Positions 10,706-20,673 of a stretch of 64,000 nucleotides of DNA are shown piece by piece (the first letter of the stretch is position 1; every line of letters begins with the position of its first letter). This stretch comes from a virus. A model generated the notes under the pieces. That model was not told where the DNA came from and did not search any database. It was given only the letters and a program-made list of their open reading frames with translations. The DNA is taken from positions 29,818 through 93,817 of IMG/VR virus record IMGVR_UViG_3300006077_000002; one strand, written 5' to 3'. The position numbers and the translations under genes are program-made.

Positions 10706-11066
10706 TTGGTGTCCTACTAATAATTTCTACATCTATGTTTACTTTATATAGTGACCCAGGAAGTGGAACTCCAGAGTACCCACTAGTAAATCTATAGGCT
10801 CCATAGATTAGCTCACCATCAAACTCCCATGAAGCATTAAATGATAATGAACCTTTAAGAAGATTTACTTCATAGAAGTTTCTAAAAATTTCATAAGAAC
10901 TAACTGATTCAAACAAAAAAGAGGCAGCATACCTAGGGGTTCCTTCAAACCCTCTACGTATTCTATTTCCTTGGTCAAACTGTATGTAAATATTTGTGTT
11001 AGGTCTAGTCATAGCCCCAGTATCTAATGAGGGGCTTGGGAGTGTTAGTGGATAATCGATAGCCAT
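10698..11066 (-). CDS. Minor tail protein
   Basis: 122 residues, between the tip (J-like) gene and the fibre genes. It has the pattern FRNFYEVNLLKGSLSFNASW followed by an R-F/Y-x-S segment, shared with the C-terminus of the 379-residue downstream protein. Position and length suggest a small tail-tip or tail-completion protein of a siphovirus. No catalytic motif seen. Confidence 0.55.
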   Translation of the reverse strand: MAIDYPLTLPSPSLDTGAMTRPNTNIYIQFDQGNRIRRGFEGTPRYAASFLFESVSSYEIFRNFYEVNLLKGSLSFNASWEFDGELIYGAYRFTSGYSGVPLPGSLYKVNIDVEIISRTPNA

Positions 11067-11076
11067 AGTTCCTCCT

Positions 11077-14000
11077 TTAGGTAATGGTTACACTATAGTT
11101 AGGTGAATACTCAGATGATGCTGATACTGCTTCATACTTTCTTCTAAGCACTAGCTTGAAGTTCCAAGTACCTGTAATACTAAATGGATGAGTATATGGT
11201 GAAGGAATATCTTGTGCTTCTGCTGAAATTTCATTTTCAAAATACAAGTCTACAGCGTAGTCATTACTTGCAGTTCTTGCATATGTGGCTGTAACACTGC
11301 CTGTACCACCAACTATATTAGTTGACGTGAAGGTAGATGGAACATCCATAACTGGCTCAATTAGTGTATCACTATAAATATCACCATATAGGTTACTAGC
11401 TAATAGTTTGAACTCATGTAAGTCTCCTGGAGACAGTCCAGTTACAACATGTCCTGATGTAATAGCTCCTTGAGACACTCCATCAACTATAAGCACTACT
11501 TGTTGAGCACCAGCAGCACTTAATGAATATGTAACAGTAGCTTCTCCTACGCTCTCTGACACAGCAAAAAAGTCCAAGAACTTAACAGGATTAGTGTATA
11601 AATCTGTGTCATAATTACCTGCAGTAATAGAGTAAACTCCTTGCCCATCCGAGGTAACTTCAAGCACTTTATAGTCTTTAACTACGTGGTCTGTAATACC
11701 AAGAGATAGGTAAGCACCTTGCTCACTACCTTCAGCTACCGCTAAATAGTTTGGAAGCCCTGTGGTATCATCAAACTGTATTTGGTTATCAGATATCTTT
11801 GTCATATTATACTCTGGTGATGCAATTCCTGTAGGTGACCTAAATATAGCCACTAAAGAAGTTTGTCCAGCAAGTCCTCTTGAGTCACTTAAGTAATAAT
11901 CATCTAATGTAATAGTTCTGTTAATAACATCATAGTGTATAACTTGAGCACTATCTCCCCAGTTAGCAAACCTATGAGTAACACCAATTCTATCCTTAAT
12001 ATCAGGAATCATTGCTTGTATATCAGAGGAGAACTTAACAGTTTTCGTAGAAAGTTGCTGGTTATTATATGTAAACTTCGCTGACTTTAAAGCAACAGCC
12101 TCATCAGTACAGCCAACCAACTCTCTAGTTTGTGGATTAACCGCATCTATTGGATGACGCACAGTAGCTTCTTTAAACGTATAAGGGTCTCTATACTTTA
12201 CTAGCTGACCATCATATGTTGTATTTCTATTAAACAAGTATGAGATAGTTAGACTATCTTTAACAATATTTGTCTCGTTAAACAATGAGCTTCGTATATC
12301 TTGAATCTCTTCTATTCGACCTCTAACAGTTGGACCATCAAGAAAGATAGTCATTTGTGCTGGAGTTGCAAGGAGCTTTAAAGCATCCATAACAACCATA
12401 GGTCTATCTATAACTCCATTGAACTCTGCCTCATGATAGTTAGGTCTTAAGGCTTCTGTGAGCATTTCATATTTATAATAGTTATTAAGTAGCCCTGTGT
12501 ATGGAGTTCCAAAAAAGTACCCAGCATATGGTGAGTCTATAGCAATACATGGATACCCAACATTTGGGATTAATGGTTCGGTAGAATCAACTACCAGAAA
12601 TCCATTATAATAAACTCTCCATTTAAGAACTGAGTCTACTTCCTTAGTATAAAAACTTCCAAGTGTAAAATGAGTACTTGGATATAGTACAGTATCCTTA
12701 GTACTTTGTATAATTAAGTCTGAGGCAGGTAGTCCTGCTCCGTAATCTGACCTTGTATAAATATCTCTGATACAGTCAGAAACATACTTATCAGGAGCTT
12801 CTGCCCAACAGTTAATTGTTTGATTATTCAAAGCAGAAGTCTCAGCACTTGAAGTTGTCTTAGTCCAAAGCACAGTTATATCACCGTAGTCTTCCGTATC
12901 AATACGCTTATCTACAATAGCCTTTACTTTCTCAATAACTAAATCATCTTTAACATAGTTAGATTGTGAATCTGGAGAACGTGTTATTTTCAAAGTTGCA
13001 ACTAGACCCTCAGTTGGTGCACCATACTGTGGTGGTATACGGTATCTAAAGGTTTTACGAATTGCTTGTTTACTAGTTCCTGTAATGCTTTCAGTAAAAA
13101 ATTGATTAGATACAGTACCATTAGGCTCAGTCTTTCTAAGTATAAAATTGATATCTACAGTGTATGGTGTGAGATTTCCTGTAGTCTGATTTGCCTCATA
13201 CAATCCTCTAGGAAATACAACATCTACTTCAAAATATGTTGAAGCTTCTTGTGTAGCATTAATTATTTCAAAAGGTCCATAAGCTGTTGTTAGGTCAATA
13301 GTAAATCCAGTCTCTTCAAGATACCCATAGGATTCAGTATTAACACCTTCAGATACAATACTTTGGTTTAACCAATTCTCTCCACCTTGTTGGTACGGAG
13401 GATTTGAACAAGATTTAGTTGATGCAGTATTACGTATTACTCTTAAGTTATAGAAGATACCTGCAGAGATATGAAAGGTTATTCTAGCTTGTCCAGAAGG
13501 ATTAATACGTTTGTTCCATGCCCAGAAAGTTTCATTATACTCACAGTACTGTATTCCAGTGACTACATGATTTCCAGAAACACTAACTGACATCTTACCA
13601 TTACTATTATCAGTAGTATTATTAGGTTCTAAGTTAAAGCTAGTTGTAATAGTAATAGTATGTGCTAGGTTATCGACAGCTGCTACAGTATATGCTCCAT
13701 TATTACGAATAGAATCTCTAACATTAAATACTGACCCAATTAGAACAAAGGATAAATCAATAAATGACCCATCATCTTCTGCTGAAAAGGTAAGTGTATT
13801 CCCAGAGAATGTACCACTTCTTTTAGCAACTACAGGAGATTGTCTTACTTCTAGATTGTGGATAGTAGGACAGTCATAGACTCTCATATTATAATCTGGG
13901 TCTATCGTATCATTAATTTCTTGCTGAATGTCATCAAATGAATCTTGATACAATATCTTACTTATCATAGGAGGGCTAACAAGGTTATTCATGTTAGTAT

Positions 14001-14571
14001 CTCCAAGGAGGGTATCTGTTACAGTAACACTTCCAGCAGCTACACACATCAAGTTATATACAACTTTATTATTATCAACATACTTTGTATATGATTTTTC
14101 AATAATAGTTGGATATATTCTAGCTCTACCATATAGAACTGGGATAGGATTTCCAAGTTTAGGTGAGTTTGATTTTATATTTAGATTGTATGCAACTGAC
14201 CCAGATTCTGAATTCTTATTTTGGTAGTTAACCTCGTACTCTGTTGGAGGTACCTCGGCAAACTCTTCTATAATATAATCAATTACCCAGTTAATAATCC
14301 ACCCAACTACATAAGCAACTATTGCACCAGCAAGAGCTTCTACTCCTGGATGGTGGATAATAGTGTATGTAATATCTTTATCTGAAGAAAACGCAATATC
14401 ATAGTCATCTAACTCTACTATATTACTGCCTTCAAATATGGTAGTTGGTTGTCCTTCAAATCCTTTAGGAAACTCTTCTTGTAAAAATTCTATAAGAGTA
14501 CTTTGTGGTGCATCTAGAAAAGTGTAATCACTTGGATGCATAACATTTTTTACAACTTTAATCTTTCGCAT
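11077..14571 (-). CDS. Tail tip attachment protein (lambda J-like)
   Basis: 1164 residues. The N-terminal 110 residues include a hydrophobic glycine-rich segment (AGAIVAYVVGWIINWVIDYI), and residues 125-160 hold NSPKLGNPIPVLYGRARIYP, the start of the conserved J-type domain. The middle is the long beta-rich body; the last 200 residues hold two FN3-like domains (GAQQVVLIVDGVSQG...GLSPGDLHEFKLLASN). In lambda-like phages this protein forms the tail tip and binds the receptor. It follows the NlpC/P60 gene with a 14-nt overlap, the canonical K-J order. Confidence 0.8.
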   Translation of the reverse strand: MRKIKVVKNVMHPSDYTFLDAPQSTLIEFLQEEFPKGFEGQPTTIFEGSNIVELDDYDIAFSSDKDITYTIIHHPGVEALAGAIVAYVVGWIINWVIDYIIEEFAEVPPTEYEVNYQNKNSESGSVAYNLNIKSNSPKLGNPIPVLYGRARIYPTIIEKSYTKYVDNNKVVYNLMCVAAGSVTVTDTLLGDTNMNNLVSPPMISKILYQDSFDDIQQEINDTIDPDYNMRVYDCPTIHNLEVRQSPVVAKRSGTFSGNTLTFSAEDDGSFIDLSFVLIGSVFNVRDSIRNNGAYTVAAVDNLAHTITITTSFNLEPNNTTDNSNGKMSVSVSGNHVVTGIQYCEYNETFWAWNKRINPSGQARITFHISAGIFYNLRVIRNTASTKSCSNPPYQQGGENWLNQSIVSEGVNTESYGYLEETGFTIDLTTAYGPFEIINATQEASTYFEVDVVFPRGLYEANQTTGNLTPYTVDINFILRKTEPNGTVSNQFFTESITGTSKQAIRKTFRYRIPPQYGAPTEGLVATLKITRSPDSQSNYVKDDLVIEKVKAIVDKRIDTEDYGDITVLWTKTTSSAETSALNNQTINCWAEAPDKYVSDCIRDIYTRSDYGAGLPASDLIIQSTKDTVLYPSTHFTLGSFYTKEVDSVLKWRVYYNGFLVVDSTEPLIPNVGYPCIAIDSPYAGYFFGTPYTGLLNNYYKYEMLTEALRPNYHEAEFNGVIDRPMVVMDALKLLATPAQMTIFLDGPTVRGRIEEIQDIRSSLFNETNIVKDSLTISYLFNRNTTYDGQLVKYRDPYTFKEATVRHPIDAVNPQTRELVGCTDEAVALKSAKFTYNNQQLSTKTVKFSSDIQAMIPDIKDRIGVTHRFANWGDSAQVIHYDVINRTITLDDYYLSDSRGLAGQTSLVAIFRSPTGIASPEYNMTKISDNQIQFDDTTGLPNYLAVAEGSEQGAYLSLGITDHVVKDYKVLEVTSDGQGVYSITAGNYDTDLYTNPVKFLDFFAVSESVGEATVTYSLSAAGAQQVVLIVDGVSQGAITSGHVVTGLSPGDLHEFKLLASNLYGDIYSDTLIEPVMDVPSTFTSTNIVGGTGSVTATYARTASNDYAVDLYFENEISAEAQDIPSPYTHPFSITGTWNFKLVLRRKYEAVSASSEYSPNYSVTIT

Positions 14572-14917
14572 GGTAGTACCTTACTGCAGGATATTTTGCT
14601 AGTATCTTGTCTAGTGGGGTATACATTACAGAAGGGATTGTGGCATGTATCATACCTCCCTGATAGTATACTCCAGCATGGTAAAAAAATCCCTCATCTC
14701 TACCTAGCATTATAATATCTCCATCAGTAGGAGTATCTACAATTTCAAAATCTTTCCAATACCTTTCATCACTAAAGTACTTAACACTTGCTGTCAGTGA
14801 TGCAGGAATTTCTAACCTATACGCTTTAGGTGCTAGTTCTGTAACTAGATGCCAGCAATGAAAGTGTCTATCATCATATGGTTTACCTATTAATTCTCCA
14901 GCCTTTTTAACATCCAT
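14558..14917 (-). CDS. NlpC/P60-family tail peptidase (lambda K-like)
   Basis: 119 residues, the usual length of the isolated NlpC/P60 domain. The expected catalytic residues are visible: Cys21 in FHCWHLV, His80 in FYHAGVYY and a polar third residue, probably His91 in MIHA. Family role: cleaves the peptide stem of peptidoglycan during genome entry, from inside the tail tip. It overlaps the J-like gene and abuts the DUF1833-like gene, the order seen in many siphophages. Confidence 0.85.
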   Translation of the reverse strand: MDVKKAGELIGKPYDDRHFHCWHLVTELAPKAYRLEIPASLTASVKYFSDERYWKDFEIVDTPTDGDIIMLGRDEGFFYHAGVYYQGGMIHATIPSVMYTPLDKILAKYPAVRYYHAKD

Positions 14918-15405
14918 TATGCTACTCCTTTAAATATCCAAGCATCATAATTTCTTGCTGGAACTTTTATACCAAACAGGTCTGTACGTACAGCTGTTGT
15001 GGTTATTGTTGTTGAGGTAGCAGAGACATTTGCTAATTCAAGCGTTAAAATATCAGACTGAGGTCTGGGATTACCTTCTAAATATGAAGCGTATTTCAGA
15101 ATAATTGGTGTATTAATATCTTCTACCGCTCTCTCTAATTCTGTAATTGCTCTACCGCCAACATCACCTATTACCAATTGTAAATCTTGCTGGTTACTTC
15201 CTTTTGTAGGCGTAGTAACTGTAAAAGATGCAGGAAGAAACGACTGAGTAGTTCCATCAGAGCTTTCTAAAAGTAGCACTTCTGGGTTAGCTACTAAGTA
15301 GATAGTTCCAGTGAATAAGTAATGATGTAGTTCTATCACCTCTATAGCTCTAACAGCTATAGGGTTATTAACGTAGATGGACTTTAGCTCTTCTGAAAGG
15401 CTCAT
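14917..15405 (-). CDS. DUF1833-like minor tail protein
   Basis: 162 residues. The composition and order (I-E-V-I-E-L-H-H near residue 22, L-L-E-S-S-D-G, a D-I-N-T-P/Y-L-E-G central part, and a C-terminal D-L-F-G-I-K-V-P-A-R-N-Y-D) fit the DUF1833 family found between tape measure and NlpC genes. It probably forms part of the tail-tip hub. It overlaps the tape measure gene by 4 nt. The family call is from memory of its pattern. Confidence 0.6.
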   Translation of the reverse strand: MSLSEELKSIYVNNPIAVRAIEVIELHHYLFTGTIYLVANPEVLLLESSDGTTQSFLPASFTVTTPTKGSNQQDLQLVIGDVGGRAITELERAVEDINTPIILKYASYLEGNPRPQSDILTLELANVSATSTTITTTAVRTDLFGIKVPARNYDAWIFKGVA

Positions 15406-18400
15406 CTTGACACTCCAAATGTTGATTGAATAGATGTACCGACAGGGCCAGTACCTCTAGCTATTCCAGAAGCAATTGAATTAGTAACAGTATCTATAAT
15501 AAATTGGATATTACCCTCATCATCAGTTGCTGTAGTAACTTCTGCAGATGAATTATTTATAACTGAAACATTAACTACTGGACTTTGAGCTTTGACTCCT
15601 AAGTCTCCGCCACTTGTTCTTGTTAGTGGGACAATGGCTTCAGGCCCTGCCTCACCCATCATACCTGTACCTGAAGACATTGGGAATAGCGTAGGGGAGC
15701 TTACAACTCCACCTTTAGCATACGCTGTAAGTTGGCTACCACCAGAAAAGGCATTACCCTTCTCATTAAATAGGCTTACAACAAAATCTCCAACAGCACT
15801 TCCAATACTGCCAGAAGCACCATCTCCCATACTTTTCTTTATAGCTTCAACAATCGGTCCCATAACTAGTAACTCTATAATAATTCTATTTAGTGCAGTT
15901 CTGAAACCTTTAGCAGCATCTGCCCAACTATCAATACCCTCCAACGAATCAGCTAATGCTGAAGACATTGAGGAATTGAATGCATCAAGAGCTCCTACCA
16001 TTAATTTAGTATTTATTGATACTTGCTTAGCTTGTCTATCATAAAGTACATTTTGTTTTGCTATAAGTGCAATCTTCTGTTCTTCTGTTAGCTTAAATTT
16101 ATCAGCCTCTATAGATAACGCCTCGTTAGCCGCCAACCTATTGGCCTCAATAACTTGTAGCTCTTTGGCAGAGCCTGTCATAAGAGTCATTGCATCTAAT
16201 TGCTTTTGTAAAGATGCATCACGTTTATTATAATTACTATTTTGAGCAAGTGCTACCTGCTCTGTAACTTTAATTACATTAAGACGTGCTTCTTCTTCTT
16301 TAGTCTTATCCTTAAGAGCTTGTAACGTAGATTTCTCTGTCTCAGCAGTAGCTCTAGAAACATTATGAATAGCAATAGCTGTTTGATATTGTTGTTCTGC
16401 TACAGTAATCTTATCATTTTGGTCAATAAGTGCCTGAGCATCTATACCAATTTGTTTAACTTTCTCTTGACTTGTTGATGTTTCTAGTTTTAATATACGG
16501 TCTTTGGCTGATAACTCAACATTTGCTAATTCAGTAAGATACTTAGCTAAACCAATTTTTTCAATAATGATTTTGTTAGCAGATTCAAGTGTTCTGGTAA
16601 TCTTATTGTGTTCACCAAGTTCCTTCCCACTAAGAGCTGCACTCTCTTGTTTACGAGAAACTATCTCTTTCTGTATAAGTGCAGAGTTCTTCTGAAGTGT
16701 GATAGCCTCATTACCATCAGCAAGCCCTTGAAGAAATCCTCCACTATCGTTATTATTTTTAATAGCGTTATACTGTTGGTCAATACCTCTAAGCTGCTCA
16801 TTAATCTGAGCAAGAGGTTTAGTATCAACTGCGAAGTCAAATAGTGAATTATCTTTAAAGAACTCTTTAGTTGCTGCCACAAGATTACGAACATCTTGTG
16901 TTGCAATCTTAAGATGTCCAATAGTATTTTTACCTACTATTGGTTTTTTACTGGCACCATCTTTAGCTTGATTTAGGTCTGTAATAGAGCGATTAAGAAA
17001 TTTAATCTTCTTAGTAGACTCAACGATAATAGCTTGTTCTTCCTTAAGCCTTTTATCATAGAAGCCTGTTTTTATTTCTTTACCCTGGCTCTTCAGATAT
17101 GCAATACGTTTTGCTTTCATCTTTTCAAAGTGAGCAATTTGTGATTTAGCATCTAGGATAAACTGTGTATGTCTAGCAACTGCAGCAATTGCTTGCTTCT
17201 CAGTTAACTTATCTTGTTCTGCAAGTACTTTAGATTGATTTCTATATACTCCAGATTCATCTTCTAAAGCCTTCCGTTTATCTTCATGTGCTTTTTTAAG
17301 TTTAATTAATGAAGTAAGTTGTACAGCAGAAGTAGCTACTAAAATCTGTTCATCAATAATAGCTATCTTATTGCTTTCTTCTCTAGCCTCTGCAAGTTTT
17401 TGATGGGCTTTCCACATTTTAGCATAAGCTGCTGGACCACCATCTATGAGGGCAGCCATACGTTCAAGACCTTCAAACAGGCCTCTGGAAGCACCTGCTG
17501 CAGTATCCATTTCTATAACTAAGTCTACTAGAGTTAGTTTGAATTTTTCCCATGTAGCAACATATCCTAGTAGGATTTTATCTGCTGCTTTAATTCCTTC
17601 ATGTGTACCATCAGTAAGCGTTTTGATATTTTCAGAAATACCTTCAGACTGTTGTCTTAATAGTGCCAATGAGTTACGCTGTAGGATATTCATACTTGCA
17701 GTTATACGGTTAAACTCTTCACGAGTAAGCCCTGCAAGTTTCTTACTTAGCCCGATAAGAGCTGCATTGGAACGCTCTCCACCAGCAGCTAGTTCAGCCT
17801 GGAAGTTTCCTTGTACAACACCAAGCTCTGTGAAGAATTTGTTAACACCCTTTGAACCATCAAGGAATGTTTTCGTAAGTGAACGAATCTGTGTACCAAT
17901 TGTTGATGCGTTAACACCTGCTTTGGAAAACTGAGTTGCAACTGCAGATACAGCATCAACTGTAAGTCCTGCAGCATCTGCTGCGGCCAAAGCGTAGTTT
18001 GAGAATGTTTGAATATCTTGAGTTGATAGTCTTGATTCATTAGCCATGAACGCAAGTTTATCTCCTAAAGTTTCAACAGTCTCTCCGTACTTACCAAATA
18101 CTTCAAGGTAAGATACGATAGCCCCACTAGATACTTCAAGAGTATCACCAGTAAGTTTTGCTAACTTAATAGTAATCTCAGTTGATTTAGCTAGTTTGTC
18201 TTGAGCAACACCAGCACGTCCAAGTAGGATTGCTGCCTGGTTAATACCTTCAAAAGTACCACCATATGCTTTACCAAGACCTATTAGTTGGTCTTCAAGC
18301 TCTTTTGCAGCTGGGATAGATAGTCCATTAATTACTGCGGCCATTGTACGGCTTGCAGTATCAAACTCTACAATTGCTAGAGCACCATCACGAGCTGCAT

Positions 18401-19487
18401 TAGCAACAGCAAATAGTCCTGCGGCTGCTGCAGAGTATTGTGCAGTAGTCTTTACTTTGTGAGCAAACGTAGTGTTACCACCAGTTCCTCCTCCAGGTCT
18501 AGGAGCACTATTTGTAGCTTGCCTACGTGCCTGAGCGTTTGCTGCAGCGGCTAGAGCAAGCTGTGTTTTAGCCTGTTGTACTTGACGATTATTCTCAAGA
18601 GCAATCTTATTCTTTATTCTTAGAAGCTCAGCAGCTTCTTGAGTAAGACGTTTAGCATCCTGAACAGTTGAATCATTAAGAACAGCTTGTTTTCTATTCT
18701 CAGTATTTATCGCATGGTCAATTGCTAATTGTTGTTTTTTAGCTAGAAGTGTTTTATCATTAGCAAGCAAAGAGACTTTATCAAGACGTGCCTGTTCTTT
18801 ATCTAAAGCAAGTTGGTTTCTCTGTGCAGTTAGTGTTGAATTATTGAGTCTAGCCTGTTGTGAAGCCAGTGATATTGCTTCCTTGTCAACTGCAAGCTGA
18901 ATCTTCTTAGCTATAATAGTTGCATCATTTGCGATAGCTGTTTGTGATACTAGAGAGTTGCGTGCTTTATCTATAGCAAGTTGTGTTCTAGCAGTCTGTA
19001 AGCTTTTATCATTGGCAATTAGTGCCTGAGCTGCAAGGCGTGCTTTCTCTGCTGCTATCTTAGCTGCTGGAGAGTTTTTACGAATCTGCTCTTCTTCTCT
19101 AACCTTCTTAGTAATATCAGATTGGGCTTTTGAGATTTCAATAAGAGAGACTTTAAGTTCTTTTTGTAATCTCTTTAACTTATTCTTAGTCCTCTCTTCA
19201 AGCTTCCAGCCCTTAGCATTCCTATTACGAATTAGTTGTAGCTGTGCATCAACTGCCTTAGCAGCAGCACGAGCTTTATCAAGAGCTGCAGTATAACCAG
19301 CTGCACCATTAGGTCCTGCAAGTTCTTTAAGCTTATTTAGTATAGAAGAATAACGAGAGTCTTGCTTAGAGAGTCCTTTAAGTAAGTTCTCAGCCTCCTT
19401 CTCTACTTCTTTTGCAGACTGCTTATCAACAGTAAACACTGTTTGGTATTCAACCTTATATACTTGACCTGTACCTGTAACTGGCAT
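15402..19487 (-). CDS. Tail tape measure protein
   Basis: 1361 residues, the longest gene here. Residues about 145-305 are five helical repeats of about 28 residues with the core A-N-D-x-T-x-x-A-K-x-x-Q-L-A-x-D-K. Residues about 345-560 match the TP901-type tape measure core (LLGRAGVAQDKLA, FANYALAAADAAGLTVD-like, VATQFSKAGVNASTIGTQI). The rest is coiled coil, with a glycine-rich end (MGEAGPEAIVPLTRTSGGDLG) typical of tape measure C-termini. It sets tail length and is ejected on infection. At 1361 residues, about 1.5 angstrom per residue of helix, it would fit a tail near 200 nm; that estimate is an inference. Confidence 0.92.
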   Translation of the reverse strand: MPVTGTGQVYKVEYQTVFTVDKQSAKEVEKEAENLLKGLSKQDSRYSSILNKLKELAGPNGAAGYTAALDKARAAAKAVDAQLQLIRNRNAKGWKLEERTKNKLKRLQKELKVSLIEISKAQSDITKKVREEEQIRKNSPAAKIAAEKARLAAQALIANDKSLQTARTQLAIDKARNSLVSQTAIANDATIIAKKIQLAVDKEAISLASQQARLNNSTLTAQRNQLALDKEQARLDKVSLLANDKTLLAKKQQLAIDHAINTENRKQAVLNDSTVQDAKRLTQEAAELLRIKNKIALENNRQVQQAKTQLALAAAANAQARRQATNSAPRPGGGTGGNTTFAHKVKTTAQYSAAAAGLFAVANAARDGALAIVEFDTASRTMAAVINGLSIPAAKELEDQLIGLGKAYGGTFEGINQAAILLGRAGVAQDKLAKSTEITIKLAKLTGDTLEVSSGAIVSYLEVFGKYGETVETLGDKLAFMANESRLSTQDIQTFSNYALAAADAAGLTVDAVSAVATQFSKAGVNASTIGTQIRSLTKTFLDGSKGVNKFFTELGVVQGNFQAELAAGGERSNAALIGLSKKLAGLTREEFNRITASMNILQRNSLALLRQQSEGISENIKTLTDGTHEGIKAADKILLGYVATWEKFKLTLVDLVIEMDTAAGASRGLFEGLERMAALIDGGPAAYAKMWKAHQKLAEAREESNKIAIIDEQILVATSAVQLTSLIKLKKAHEDKRKALEDESGVYRNQSKVLAEQDKLTEKQAIAAVARHTQFILDAKSQIAHFEKMKAKRIAYLKSQGKEIKTGFYDKRLKEEQAIIVESTKKIKFLNRSITDLNQAKDGASKKPIVGKNTIGHLKIATQDVRNLVAATKEFFKDNSLFDFAVDTKPLAQINEQLRGIDQQYNAIKNNNDSGGFLQGLADGNEAITLQKNSALIQKEIVSRKQESAALSGKELGEHNKITRTLESANKIIIEKIGLAKYLTELANVELSAKDRILKLETSTSQEKVKQIGIDAQALIDQNDKITVAEQQYQTAIAIHNVSRATAETEKSTLQALKDKTKEEEARLNVIKVTEQVALAQNSNYNKRDASLQKQLDAMTLMTGSAKELQVIEANRLAANEALSIEADKFKLTEEQKIALIAKQNVLYDRQAKQVSINTKLMVGALDAFNSSMSSALADSLEGIDSWADAAKGFRTALNRIIIELLVMGPIVEAIKKSMGDGASGSIGSAVGDFVVSLFNEKGNAFSGGSQLTAYAKGGVVSSPTLFPMSSGTGMMGEAGPEAIVPLTRTSGGDLGVKAQSPVVNVSVINNSSAEVTTATDDEGNIQFIIDTVTNSIASGIARGTGPVGTSIQSTFGVSR

Positions 19488-19496
19488 TTGCTACTC

Positions 19497-20192
19497 CTAT
19501 TTAGTATCTTCTGATTGTCCTTCATAGTACTTAGCAACCTCAGACATCTTCTGGGAAGCTACTATGAAAAATACAGTTTGATTACGAATACCTCCATCTT
19601 CTGGAAGTAATGATTGGTTCCTAAAAATATATGCCTCCATTGCTCTGTTACTCATCAGAGTATCAACTAACCCTATTGGGCATACAGTTGATACTCCATC
19701 AATAGTATCATAACGAATGTCAGGACTATATCCCTCTTTATTAAGGAATGGACAGTTCCTTAATCTATCTAATTTTCTGGATTGACAGGTCTCACAGTTC
19801 CAACTTTTATCTGAAAACCTTGGGTTGTGTTGAGTGTATAACGACGTACTAAGTGTAGCTATTGACTCTGGTGTATACATTGATATTTTAAATATAAACT
19901 CAAGTAGTTCCCCAACCATCTCTGCAGGAAGTACTGATATAATATCTTTAGGTTTAACGGGTAAACCTTTAGCATCTATAATATTCCTATAGTCAACTAT
20001 ACAATATTCAAAAAGAGTTCTCTCAATAGAATTAGAGTGTACTCCAGAAAGCTTACTGATTTCATCGGATAGGTGGTATGTAGAAAGAAAGTGGTAGGGG
20101 AATGTACGAATTAAGAACTCAGCTGGAGATGTGTCTCCTCGCTGAGCCTCTGGAGTATACCAGAGTTCGGTATGAAAGATTGCAGGTAGCAT
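19497..20192 (-). CDS. Tail assembly protein next to tape measure, with zinc-binding cysteines
   Basis: 231 residues. It sits where the second tail chaperone is normally found, 10 nt before the tape measure. Residues about 150-170 hold CETCQSRK followed by a further Cys in RNCPF and another in TVCPIG, which could bind a zinc ion. The ATG at 20192 lies 5 nt after the stop of the previous gene and has no clear Shine-Dalgarno of its own, so translation is probably coupled. I do not recognise the family. Confidence 0.5.
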   Translation of the reverse strand: MLPAIFHTELWYTPEAQRGDTSPAEFLIRTFPYHFLSTYHLSDEISKLSGVHSNSIERTLFEYCIVDYRNIIDAKGLPVKPKDIISVLPAEMVGELLEFIFKISMYTPESIATLSTSLYTQHNPRFSDKSWNCETCQSRKLDRLRNCPFLNKEGYSPDIRYDTIDGVSTVCPIGLVDTLMSNRAMEAYIFRNQSLLPEDGGIRNQTVFFIVASQKMSEVAKYYEGQSEDTK

Positions 20193-20197
20193 TGGAG

Positions 20198-20608
20198 CTA
20201 CTCTTCAACGTCTGCAAAAAACAATTGGAATGTAGATGGGTCTCTACTAATTGCTGAGATTGCGTTTGAGATTTCAGTAATCATGTCTGAAGGAATAATT
20301 CCAACTGACTCTGCTGCTGCTTCTCCGCTGATATCTTTTACCAGCACATGCTCTTTGCCATCATCATCATTAATGTTTTCCCAAGAGACGAGAGTCTTTT
20401 GAACAACTTTGAATGAGTATGAACCTGACGCAAGGAACATTGTATCTTCACCTTTTTTAACTACTACTTCATCTTCAAGTAACAATAGGTCACGAGAATC
20501 AAGAGGTTTAAGATATACTGTGAATGGGTTTTCTTGGCCCTTCTGAGAAGAAGGGATAAACTTATGTCCACCTTGTGGAGCTGAATTAACTACTAATGCC
20601 ATGAGCAT
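20198..20608 (-). CDS. Probable tail assembly chaperone
   Basis: 136 residues between tail tube and tape measure genes. The protein (PFTVYLKPLDSRDLLLLEDE, then YSFKVVQKTLVSWENI, ending in ITEISNAISAISRDPS) has the pattern of small phage tail chaperones that coat the tape measure during assembly. Two start codons lie together (ATGCTCATGGCA). No productive frameshift into the next gene is visible. Confidence 0.6.
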   Translation of the reverse strand: MLMALVVNSAPQGGHKFIPSSQKGQENPFTVYLKPLDSRDLLLLEDEVVVKKGEDTMFLASGSYSFKVVQKTLVSWENINDDDGKEHVLVKDISGEAAAESVGIIPSDMITEISNAISAISRDPSTFQLFFADVEE

Positions 20609-20647
20609 TCCTTTTATTGTAATACTATATTTTTGTATAGCTTAAGT

Positions 20648-20667
20648 GGTAGGCCCGAAGGCTTACC
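20648..20667 (-). terminator. UUCG-loop hairpin after the tail tube gene
   Basis: On the minus strand the 65-nt gap after the tail tube gene holds two 8-nt arms (7 pairs and one mismatch) closed by a C-UUCG-G tetraloop, an exceptionally stable RNA loop. No T run follows, so partial termination or mRNA stabilisation is more likely than full termination. A matching hairpin follows the capsid gene. Confidence 0.5.
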
Positions 20668-20673
20668 TATAAG

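Noticed and set aside
14558-14917. Cell-lysis enzyme
   Set aside because: NlpC/P60 domain lies in the tail operon right before the J-like gene, so it is a tail peptidase.
20192-20230. Possible programmed -1 frameshift joining the two tail chaperone genes (T run at 20216-20221)
   Set aside because: The -1 frame meets a TGA before the second gene's frame begins, and the +1 frame is not that of the second gene.
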